From Ostrinia nubilalis (taxonomy: Eukaryota > Arthropoda > Insecta > Lepidoptera > Crambidae): a DNA stretch of 64,000 bases. Numbering within the stretch: the stretch's first letter is position 1; each line of letters begins with the position of its first letter. The DNA is taken from NCBI RefSeq assembly GCF_963855985.1, contig NC_087104.1, positions 744,001-808,000 of the forward strand. The letters are read 5' to 3'. The notes under the pieces are model-generated. The model was not told the origin of the DNA, did not search any database, and saw only the letters and a list, made by a program, of their open reading frames with translations. A program made the position numbers and the translations under genes. Shown here one piece after another: positions 11,401-23,400 of the stretch.

Positions 11401-14400
11401 TTTAGTTCTAACCATTTGTCGGCCGTTTGGTGTAGTGGTTCGAAACGGACTACTATTCCGGAGGTAGCGGGTTCGATTCCCGCACAGTACAAACATTTGT
11501 GTGCATGAACATATTTGTTTGTATTGGACTGGGTGTTTTCTATGTATAATAAGTATGTATTTACAAAAAAAAAGTATTTAAGTATGTTTATATCCGTTGT
11601 CTAGTACCCATAGTACAAGCTTTGCTTAGTTTGGGACTAGAAGCGCAGTGTAAAATGTCTAAGGATATTTATTTATTTATTTATTTATATACACAAAATA
11701 TACCTGGATAAGGAAAAGGCCTTGGGAATTTCCACCGGGATTGAAACAAATTGGAAGGTAGGTTTTCTAATTTTAATTCCATTTTCCTGTGTGGGGAATT
11801 TTTCAGGATGTAGAAAATCCAACCTTACAGTGTAGCCATATTAATCTTCACAATGCAACAGGAAATTACAAAAATATGGCGGCTCATGTAGTCTGACATG
11901 GTTGTGACATTTGCCATTATGTTTTTAGAACTGTACGTAAATTATGGAAGATCGTGAATTGTTCTTTGGTGATGACTTGGAAGATTACCTATGTGAGCTA
12001 CTAGAGTCAAAATGCGACATAAATAAATTGGTGTAAATATGTTTATTTTTATCTACAGCCCATAATCTCGTGAGATATCATAGTTTGCCCTTGGCGACCG
12101 AGATGGAATGGTCTCCCTCAGCTTCATTTTTGTAACAAAATAACTATTATTTATCTAGGTATTCATAATCTTATCTAATGACGTTATTCACGCCTTGCTA
12201 TGCTAAGTCACTGTTTATTTAAAAAGTCGAGGGTAGATAGATTTGGTAAGGTGTAGGCGAGGAATGGTGCGAAAAGCAAACGTGTGAAACATTATCATCT
12301 GCCACTAAACAGGGCCACTGGGTCCTATTGTGAACCTGTGGCTACATGTGAAACGCTAAGGCTGTATTACCATTAATGCAATATGCGTAATTGGCGAAAT
12401 GAGGTGGAATTTGAAACATTTGACGTAGTGAAGTGACGAGAGCAGCCTGTAAAATTTACGGAAACTCCGCTCCGTTCTTCTAAACCAGATCAATGAAAAC
12501 TCATCCTTAAGAGTCCCCGCAGATTATAGACCTCCGATTTTCCAAAGACGACTGAACCATAGCTAGACAAAAGTATGTAATCTGCGGGTAGTCTAAATCC
12601 CCAAGAAGCTGAAAGTTCGTTATGTACCCACACAACGAACCAGTGAAGCTAGCCTTAAGCCGCCCTCCATGTTGACTACTATTAGAGGCTGTTAGATTTA
12701 TGCCCGTTTTCACTATCAATCCCTATTTTTTAAGTGACCCCTATGGTAACAAATAACAGGAATTTTGTTTACTTATGGGTCACTTAAAAATTAGGAATTG
12801 ATGGTGAAAACCGGCAATATTCTCATAAATAAGACACTAAATTCTCAACTTTGACATAAAAGCGCGTGGAGTCGTCAGACACGCGCGTCCCTCTAACTTT
12901 TCTAGTGTGACATTGACAATACGTCAATGTCACTATGACAGCAGCTCATCCCAACTAATATTATAAATGCGAAAGTAACTCTGTCTGTCTGTCTGTCTGT
13001 CTGTCTGTTACGCTTTCCCGCTTAAACCTCGCAACCGATTTTGATGAAATTTGGCATAGAGATAGTTTGAGTCCCGGGAAAGAACATAGGATAGTTTTTA
13101 TCCCGGTTTTTGAAACAGGGACGCGCGCGATAAAGTTTTTCTGTGACAGACAAAATTCCACGCGGGCGAAGCCGCGGGCGGAAAGCTAGTTGGCTATAAA
13201 GATACCGTTATTTTAACGTTTTAGATTTTTCACAATTAAGACTATTCAAGCCCTTCTCGTTGTCCCCAGGCGGGCTTATTCGTGGCGCTGAAGCTGGTGG
13301 CGCTGGCGCAGGCCGGCCGCGACATCAACATGAGCAACATACACACCGACGCGCCGCCGCCCAAAGTTGTGAGTTTCATCATATTTACTCGACTCTTTGC
13401 TCTTAGATTAAAATGAAAGGTCGCACGACCCATAACAGTCCGCACGACCTGTCATTGGCCTATGATCGCACCGGTGATGGCGATCTGCACGCGTTAGTGT
13501 AGTTAAAGCTTTAGATCTTGTACAGATTCTGCGAGAGTCGTGGGGATTACAGTTGAATCCTTTAGGCCTTATTGGGCCACCTGTCCAGGAGCGCAGTGAG
13601 GTGGCGAAAAGGTAGGCAAGATAAAGTTTCACCAATAGAATTGCATAAAATCTTTGCTCCTCTTTAGGGTATAGAGAGTGGTGAACTAAAGGGAGTTGGG
13701 ATGCTGAGCGAGGAAGAGGCACGAGAAAACTAACTGGCTTGTCGTGTGCTCGCGGCCTAGCCCCGTGTATGGAAAAAAAAAACAGTCGCTCCGCTCCAGT
13801 GGACAAGCAGTGTTAAGGTGCAAGTTCGTAGCCGACTGCTCGCAGCAGCAGCAGACGACGTGAAGCCGCGACACGTCACTTTCTAAGTTTCTATGAATGT
13901 TTATGAAATACTTCTAGGCGATGTGTCGCTTACTACGAATGGTATTTCATAGAAATAATAGAAACGCACGACGACATGTCGCGGCGACATGTCATCTGCT
14001 GCTGCTGCGTGCAGTCGGCTTCGAAATTGCACCTTTAGGAGAGGGTCGAATTGACATTATTATTTTACTTGACCACAGAGTCAAACATCTACCCACTTAT
14101 TACAAAAAGTTAGTCTCTGGTTGATCTTCCCAGTTTTAACTTGTTTGTAATAAGACCCCTAGAGTTTAACTTTTACCATGCTTTATTCTAGGGGGAGATA
14201 CCCAAAGTGTCGCACGGCCCGCCCCCCGCGCGGCCCGCGGCGCCCTCGCCCGCGCCGCTGGGCGACTGGACCATGAAGCCGGCCGAGCGGGACAAGTACA
14301 GCCAGCTGTTCGACTCGCTGCAGCCTAGCAACGGACTCATCGCCGGGAACAAGGTAGGAATCATAGAGATATAGAGAGATGCCAACGCGCCGCTGGGCGA

Positions 14401-17400
14401 CTGGACCATGAAGCCGGCCGAGCGGGACAAGTACAGCCAGCTGTTCGACTCGCTGCAGCCTAGCAACGGACTCATCGCCGGGAACAAGGTAGGAATCATA
14501 GAGATATAGAGAGATGCCAACGCGCCGCTGGGCGACTGGACCATGAAGCCGGCCGAGCGGGACAAGTACAGCCAGCTGTTCGACTCGCTGCAGCCTAGCA
14601 ACGGCCTCATCGCCGGGAACAAGGTAGGAATCATAGAGATATAGAGAGATGCCAACGCGCCGCTGGGCGACTGGACCATGAAGCCGGCCGAGCGGGACAA
14701 GTACAGCCAGCTGTTCGACTCGCTGCAGCCTAGCAACGGCCTCATCGCCGGGAACAAGGTAGGAATCATAGAGATATAGAGAGATGCCAACGCGCCGCTG
14801 GGCGACTGGACCATGAAGCCGGCCGAGCGGGACAAGTACAGCCAGCTGTTCGACTCGCTGCAGCCTAGCAACGGACTCATCGCCGGGAACAAGGTAGGAA
14901 TCATAGAGATATAGAGAGATGCCAACGCGCCGCTGGGCGACTGGACCATGAAGCCGGCCGAGCGGGACAAGTACAGCCAGCTGTTCGACTCGCTGCAGCC
15001 TAGCAACGGACTCATCGCCGGGAACAAGGTAGGAATCATAGAGATATAGAGAGATGCCAACGCGCCGCTGGGCGACTGGACCATGAAGCCGGCCGAGCGG
15101 GACAAGTACAGCCAGCTGTTCGACTCGCTGCAGCCTAGCAACGGACTCATCGCCGGGAACAAGGTAGGAATCATAGAGATATAGAGAGATGCCAACGCGC
15201 CGCTGGGCGACTGGACCATGAAGCCGGCCGAGCGGGACAAGTACAGCCAGCTGTTCGACTCGCTGCAGCCTAGCAACGGACTCATCGCCGGGAACAAGGT
15301 AGGAATCATAGAGATATAGAGAGATGCCAACGCGCCGCTGGGCGACTGGACCATGAAGCCGGTCGAGCGGGACAAGTACAGCCAGCTGTTCGACTCGCTG
15401 CAGCCTAGCAACGGCCTCATCGCCGGGAACAAGGTAGGAATCATAGAGATATAGAGAGATGCCAACGCGCCGCTGGGCGACTGGACCATGAAGCCGGCCG
15501 AGCGGGACAAGTACAGCCAGCTGTTCGACTCGCTGCAGCCTAGCAACGGACTCATCGCCGGGAACAAGGTAGGAATCATAGAGATATAGAGAGATGCCAA
15601 CGCGCCGCTGGGCGACTGGACCATGAAGCCGGCCGAGCGGGACAAGTACAGCCAGCTGTTCGACTCGCTGCAGCCTAGCAACGGACTCATCGCCGGGAAC
15701 AAGGTAGGAATCATAGAGATATAGAGAGACGCCAACGCGCCGCTGGGCGACTGGACCATGAAGCCGGCCGAGCGGGACAAGTACAGCCAGCTGTTCGACT
15801 CGCTGCAGCCTAGCAACGGACTCATCGCCGGGAACAAGGTAGGAATCATAGAGATATAGAGAGACGCCAACGCGCCGCTGGGCGACTGGACCATGAAGCC
15901 GGCCGAGCGGGACAAGTACAGCCAGCTGTTCGACTCGCTGCAGCCTAGCAACGGACTCATCGCTGGGAACAAGGTACGGGACGGGCAAGTGAATATTCTC
16001 CCCTTGCGGTTAGAGGCCGGGCCATGACATTGGCCAACAGAGTTAGCTATAGTCTGGTCTGCGAGCACGTATAATTTTGTCCAATGACCCCAAGGCTGCC
16101 CCAAGCTACCCATCCTTATCGCTCGCGCGTAATTATATTGCTGTCGCGACTGTGCGACGGGCACCAACAGTGAGTGTGCGAGCGCGACAGCAACATAATT
16201 ACGCGCGAGCGATAAGGGTGGGTAGCTTGGGGTCATTGGACAAAATTCTACGTGCTCGCAGACCAGGCTTTAGTTTATCTGCGCTAGTGCAGCCCTTTGC
16301 TCAAGCTTTTTTAACTACTTATACATAGAGTGTTATGTAGAGTATGTGTATAGTAATGGTCCCTTCTAAAATCCAGAATTCATTACAAAATTGAAACACG
16401 TTATCATTTTTTTTTGGACCATAAGTCTCCGTCACTCCCACTTTGAGATGATAAAAAGTACGAATGAAAAGGACAGTGTCCATTATATTGACACGACAAC
16501 AATGAAACGAGATTGTTTCCGACATTTCAGTTCCATGTAACCTTTCTGTGGTATCCGCCTTCAGATATAGCAATCTTGAAAACGTGAAACTGTCGTGTTT
16601 GCAGGTCAAAGGTGTGCTGATGGAATCCAAGCTGCCTTTAGAGACCCTGGGCAAGATTTGGGACCTGGCCGACCAGGACAAGGACGGCATGCTCGACCGG
16701 CACGAGTTCATGGTGGTGAGTGACATTTTATTAGACTAATATCTTCTGATCATAATTTATATTTCTTGCATAAAAATTGCTAAATTATCGTTATTCTTAA
16801 ATATGGTCACATGAACGACTTCTGATGAAACCCCCTAAAGTACAACATTTATAAACAGTATGCAGTAACAGTTGGGATACGAATATTATGAAGGTGTATT
16901 TCAGCTTAGGAATTAGTTAAAAGATGGTTTTTTGGACTGTTATCGATAAATAAAGTCTGCCATAAATCACAGAAGTAATGCCGTATTGGCATGGATTATG
17001 TTGAAATTGATATTGCACTTCATATCATTATTGTTTAATAGTCACTATTCGCGTTGTTCAATTAAGTGGAATTATGTAGTACGTAAATGTATACGTCTCA
17101 AATATAGCTTGCCCTACCACCACTTCAGGACTACATACATATCGGCTCATAAGATACAAGTGTTTTTTATTTTTACTTGTATGAGGCTTCTCGCCCATGG
17201 CATGACATTTGGTAGCGATGTGCATTTGCATCGATACAGCGCGTTGGCATCACTTATGTAGCGCGTTACAAATGTGAATTTAGTTGCGATGCTGTCGCGC
17301 GTTTCACAAACAAGCGACAATGACTACAAAAGTCGCCGTGGGCGAGAGCCCTAAAATCACTTAAGGGTAGCCTTTCGAACTAAGCGTCACAGACGCAGCG

Positions 17401-20400
17401 TCTTTAGCTTTGATCTTTAGTGCCACCAACGCCGCGACAGTGTCGCTGCGTTCGAATGACGTTCCCTAGAATTTCATACATTTGCATAGATAGAACATTT
17501 ATTTGTCGCTCTGTCGCGGCGTCACAGTCGCGGCGCCATTGACGCTATAGACTTCTTTCCCAAAGTGGGCGATAACGCCCCCTTGTGGGCGCTGCAGGCT
17601 TAAAGGGGGGCGGTAAGAGACCCAGAAAAAAAATCGGGACGTTGTATAGAGGCTTGGGAGGCGTCATCTACTAGGACTCTTAGACATCGACTGAGCTCGA
17701 CTCTTGACTACAAAAATGGGGGGCGCTAAAAATAATTTATTCTCAAAGTGGGCAGTAGCCTAATAAGTTTGGGAACCGCTGCTATAGACGCTCGCTTCGA
17801 AAGGCTACCTTGAAGGTAGCTTTAGGGTTGAAAATGACGTCGTCTTCTCCAGGCGATGCACCTGGTCTACAAGGCGCTTGAAAAGCACGCGGTGCCTACG
17901 ACCCTACCGCCCGAGTTGCGTGGGCGGCCCGCGCGACCGCCCTCCCGCCCGCCCTCCCGCCCGCCCTCGCGCCCGCCCTCGCCGCAGCCACGCCCACCGC
18001 CGCCGCGCCCCGCGCACCAACCGCCGCAGTCTAATGCTGCCTTGTTGGAGGGGCTGCTGGACCTGTCCAGCGTGAGTAGCACTTGTAGATTATAAAACTA
18101 ATGTGTTTTTGCGAAAATTATTCTTGGTAGATCCGGACGCCGAGCACGTAGAATTTCGTCCAATGACCCCAAGCTACCCATCCTTATCACTCGCGCGTAA
18201 ATGCTGTCGCGCTTGCACACTCACTGCGGCCGGCAGTCGCACAGTCGCGACAGCAATATAATTACGCGCGAGCGATAAGGATGGGGTCATTGGACGAAAT
18301 TCTACGTGCTCGGCGACCAGCCTTTAGTCTATAGTAGGTTAAAGCACTTTATAATGTGAGTTTGTGAAAATTATTCGTGGTAAGAAGCTTACTGCTGACA
18401 TGCTAGATCTTCTTATCTTTACAAAATCTTTATCATATTCACGCTGTCGACTGAATATAACTGAAAATAGACCTTCTATTGTCTTGTGATTATTTCGTTA
18501 TGGGTCAAATTTTCCTGTTTGGAAAAACTCGAGTTCTCGGCTTTCACTTGTCGAGTTTTAAACAGTATAAGGTTAGCTATACAGCAGTTACAGCAGTAAG
18601 ACCGAGAGGTCGAAATAGACTTTGTAATAAATAAATAAAAACATTTATTTGCCAGAATACGTTTACAAGGTTATACAGGGTGTTAGGTAAATGGGTAATA
18701 CCCATAGTGTCGGATCATATACCCAATGGGTATATGATCCGACACTAGCCCATGTTAACATGGGCATATAAATGGTATAGTGAAGTCAGAAATTTGATAT
18801 TATCATTTTAATTTTTTTAATTTTCATTCAAAATATATTTTATAAAATCCGATTTGTATGAAAAATAAAATAATTAAAATGAAGATATCAATTTTCTGAC
18901 TTCACCACACCATTTATATGACTATGTTAACACGGGCTAGTGTCGGCTCATATACCCATTTACCTAACACCCTGTACAGAAAGAAGTTTCCAACATATTC
19001 TATCGTACATATTGTAGTTGCGATTCCACAATGTGCGATTTCCTAATTTCGATGTTTTCCTTCCAGCCGCCCACGCAAACAGCGCCACCCCTAGTGACGC
19101 CGGCAACCGGCGCGGCGCCGGCGTGGGTGGTGACGGCGGCCGAGCGCGCCGCCTACGACGCGCAGTTCGCCGCCGCCGACCAGGACCGCGACGGCTTCGT
19201 CTCCGGCGCCGAGATCAAGCACGCGTTCCTGGACTCCGGCCTGCCGCAGCAGACGCTCGCGCACATATGGTGAGCCTTGTGTCTCAGGCAATAAGGGCGA
19301 GAGTGCCGCGCCGACCGGGACCGCGACGGCTTCGTCTCCGGCGCCGAGATCAAGCACGCGTTCCTGGACTCCGGCCTGCCGCAGCAGACGCTCGCGCACA
19401 TATGGTGAGCCTTGTGTCTCAGGCAATAAGGGCGAGAGTGCCGCGCCGACCGGGACCGCGACGGCTTCGTCTCCGGCGCCGAGATCAAGCACGCGTTCCT
19501 GGACTCCGGCCTGCCGCAGCAGACGCTCGCGCACATATGGTGAGCCTTGTGTCTCAGGCAATAAGGGCGAGAGTGCCGCGCCGACCGGGACCGCGACGGC
19601 TTCGTCTCCGGCGCCGAGATCAAGCACGCGTTCCTGGACTCCGGCCTGCCGCAGCAGACGCTCGCGCACATATGGTGAGCCTTGTGTCTCAGGCAATAAG
19701 GGCGAGAGTGCCGCGCCGACCGGGACCGCGACGGCTTCGTCTCCGGCGCCGAGATCAAGCACGCGTTCCTGGACTCCGGCCTGCCGCAGCAGACGCTCGC
19801 GCACATATGGTGAGCCTTGTGTCTCAGGCAATAAGGGCGAGAGTGCCGCGCCGACCGGGACCGCGACGGCTTCGTCTCCGGCGCCGAGATCAAGCACGCC
19901 TTCCTGGACTCCGGCCTGCCGCAGCAGACGCTCGCGCACATATGGTGAGCCTTGTGTCTCAGGCAATAAGGGCGAGAGTGCCGCGCCGACCGGGACCGCG
20001 ACGGCTTCGTCTCCGGCGCCGAGATCAAGCACGCCTTCCTGGACTCCGGCTTGCCGTAGGCCCTGTGTCCTGGGCGGTAAGGCCGAGAGTGCCGTAGCAA
20101 GAGGCAATCTACGTGACACGTGTATTTAACGCAACAAAGACAGACGCATGACTGATGCACTGTACAAACTAATACGTCTCTTTGCCAGCAACTGGAAAAG
20201 CATAAAATAGCTATGTACAAACATTAAATAACGCTTAATGTAGTTAGGTCCTGGTGACGTGTAAGAGTAGGCGCAGACCATTGGTTTTTTATCGGTCGAG
20301 AGTGCCACGCCGACCGGGAGTCTATTTAATCTCTTCGTAAGGGGCAATCTACGTGTCGCGTCTATTCAACGCCTAAAAGTCAGATGTATGACTGATGAAT

Positions 20401-23400
20401 TGCACACCTACTACAATCTATACACTTGGTAAGCAATTTCGCTCACGATTTGGCAGTCGATGTGCTGATGAAATGTAGCCGTCTGTCTACAAGTCAGGCT
20501 CGGTTTCCGCCAAGGTTAAGCGGAGCGGAGAAGTGTTTTGAATAACCCATTTCTTGGTTTTCTGAATAATGAACTCGTGATCGGTTATTCAAAACGACTT
20601 CTCCGCTCCGCCTTCGTGAAAACTGGGCCTTAAGCTTGCAGAAAACTGACTCCTATTGCAACGGAATAGGGACTATAATCGAGCGTCATTTCTCCTCACA
20701 GGGCACTATGCGATACGAGCAGCGTGGGCAAGTTATCGCGCGAGCAATTTGCACTGGCCATGTGGTTAGTAGCGCGCGCGGTGCGAGGCACGCCGCCGCC
20801 GCCGACTCTCACCGCCGAAATGGTCCCGCCGTCCTGTCGCCCGCCGCCCGCCGCCGCCGCCGCCGCCGCCCCTGCCACCGCCACTGTTGACTTGCTTCAG
20901 GTCAGTGTAGATGTATGTACACTGGGGATATCACACAATAGGAGGATGACATTATCAGCGTAGGCTAACGTGCAAGCAGTAGCGCTGCCCATACGGTCAG
21001 AGCTAATACATCACTGGGAATAAAAAACAATAGCATAATAAAATAACGCAGTGACATGAGACAGCGACAAGCGAGACATGACGTCGCAAGCGCGATCAAT
21101 TCATTGACATCATTAAAATTTGCTAGTGGCCTATGTGCCATATAACATGAATGACTGAATTAATGAATGATGGTGTCCTCAGAACACCGCATAAAAAATC
21201 TTTTTTGTGAAAAATAGAAGTTTATTACAACACACAGTAGGTACAAAAAAATACAGCAGCGCGGTTTTATTAAGCCAAACAATTATTATCCAAAAACGTA
21301 ATGGTTTTCTAATCTAACATACTGGACTCGATAGTCACTGCTTTGACTTCAGCATCTTTGTTATTTACGCTATATTAAGTAGTCTCAAACTTTCCATCAC
21401 GGCCGTCGATGTAGCGTCTTATGTCGCAACATAGAACGCACGCCTCGCAACACTAGTCCAGCCACCACAAGCGCCGTTAGCAGTGGCCACCGGCGCCACC
21501 AGCCATACCCTTCCCATACGTATAGCTTCACTGTACCAACCAATACGTCTCTTTGCCAGCAACTGAAAAAGCAGAAAATAGCTATGTACAGTCGCGGAAT
21601 GAAAAGGTTCGTCACTTTAGTGTCGGTTTTCGCTTGCACTAGGTACTGTAAGAGTCAAACCTGCCAACATAACAGTGCAAGAAACAGTGCTGCTAACATT
21701 TAAATAAATATGTCGTTTGCTAACGAATAAGGTTTTGCTTGTTTATTTTTCTATCCCATCAGTGCAATGCAATGATGACATTGACCAATTGACAATAGTT
21801 TTTTTATTTAATAGGAATAATAATGCCAGGTTGAACCAACAAGAAGGTTTTACTTTATCAATCATAATAATCTTCTTGACAAGATAAATCGTCAAACAAC
21901 TTTGATCTGAATAATTTTGAACTTTACTGACGAACAGTTAAAGATTATTTTCTCTAACTCGAGATTATTCTGTAACATAGTTTCAAAAGGTAATAAGTGC
22001 TCGCGATTCGTTGAAGGAATCAATTTGAAAACTGACGAACCTTTTCATTCCGTGACTGTACTATTAAAGGCCGGTAGATCTATTCTCATAAATAAAACAC
22101 TGGATACTCATCTTTCACATTATATTGCCTTATTTTAGATACAATTCATCACTTAGCACAAAAGCGCGCGGAGTCATCTCCGCGCGTCCCGCTATTCTGA
22201 CGTTTGATTCTCGTGTGACATTGACATAACGTCAATGTCACTATGACAGCAGCTCATTGGCTATAACGATACAGTTATTTTAACGTTTTATATTTTTCAC
22301 AATTAACAGTACAAACATTAAATAACGCTTAATTATTTGGGTCCTGGTGACGTGTAACAGAGCTATTGAAGACTAGTCACACATTGCTCTATTACCGTAG
22401 GAACCTACTCAGTTGATCGTTAAAATGCTTTTGGCTTGGTTTCACTCATTGTTTAAATGGTCAAAGGAGATTTATTGTTAGACATGGCACTACAGATGTT
22501 TGCATTAAGCAGTTAACGCTAGGCCGTTTAGATAAGCCTGCACATTTCGTGGTGCCATTCTTGCTAATTTGGAAGGAATATAATAAATACCCTTGGACAT
22601 TTTACACTGCGTCTATTCTAGTCCCAAACTAAGCAAAGCTTGTAGTACTATGGGTACCAGACAACGGATATAAACATACTTAAATACTTTTTTTTTGTAA
22701 ATACATACATATTATACATAGAAAACACCCAGTCCAATACAAACAAATATGTTCATGCACACAAATGTTTGTACTGTGCGGGAATCGAACCCGCAACCTC
22801 CGGAATAGTAGTTCGTTTCGAACCACTACACCAAACGGCCGACATATGAAAGGAATTATTCGGTTTATTTACCTGTAAAGGTTCGCATCAGCATAGGTCA
22901 GCTCCGTGAAGACTATATCGTCTCTCGCGTTGAGATGCACCCGCCCCCCGCTTGCCTTGTCCACCGCTCTAGGAGCAAAGTAGTAAGTGCCCACTCGCCA
23001 TGTGTACGGGATGTCGCGTAGAGATGCGCTGGAACATATTTTGTTCTTTTATTTGGAGCATATAGGTAGTGGGTATATTCTGCTTCTGGCCCTAGAGGGG
23101 GAGGGAAGAGGTTTGGCCCATGGGGCAACGATTTTAGACAGGATCCTCCGCTTACAAATTCCGGTTTAGGGTCTATTTTAACTCAAAGAACAGCTCAAAC
23201 TGCTTTTGCTTACTGTGTGGTGTGATTACCAATACTTATTTAACAAACATATTTTTATTTACATCTTGAGATCGTTAACCTTGTCGGCAGCGGTAAAGAT
23301 CTTAATGTGTTGTAATTCTAAGTGACCGCTCTTGGACCGCATGGCTACTCCGAAACGTTGTTGACGTAGTTTCGAGTTTATCCGTCACCATCGCTCATGC

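Larger units (their letters stand above)
7479..13269. other. Eps15 intron 3 (5.8 kb)
   Basis: No nested gene seen. It holds a SINE (11421-11690), a small palindromic MITE (12702-12816) and a Helitron nested in an older repeat (12820-13240). A perfect small hairpin (CCACAGTTT/AAACTGTGG) lies at about 10313-10345. The rest is unremarkable AT-rich sequence. Confidence 0.5.

Noticed and set aside
11421..11491. Functional tRNA gene
   Set aside because: The tRNA-like head is joined to a repeat body and recurs at 22770-22840, so it is a SINE head.
14183..16236. Minus-strand open frames of 601 and 682 codons
   Set aside because: They lie opposite array 1. A 135-bp stop-free unit repeated in frame gives a long artificial frame; the peptide is just the same 45 residues repeated.
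19018..20220. Long open frames on both strands (about 340-360 codons)
   Set aside because: Produced by the 135-bp array 2. Only 19067-19269 belongs to a real exon.
22913..23169. Plus-strand open frame opposite FAM187 exon 6
   Set aside because: Antisense shadow. The minus-strand frame has splice sites and an Ig motif that join correctly.
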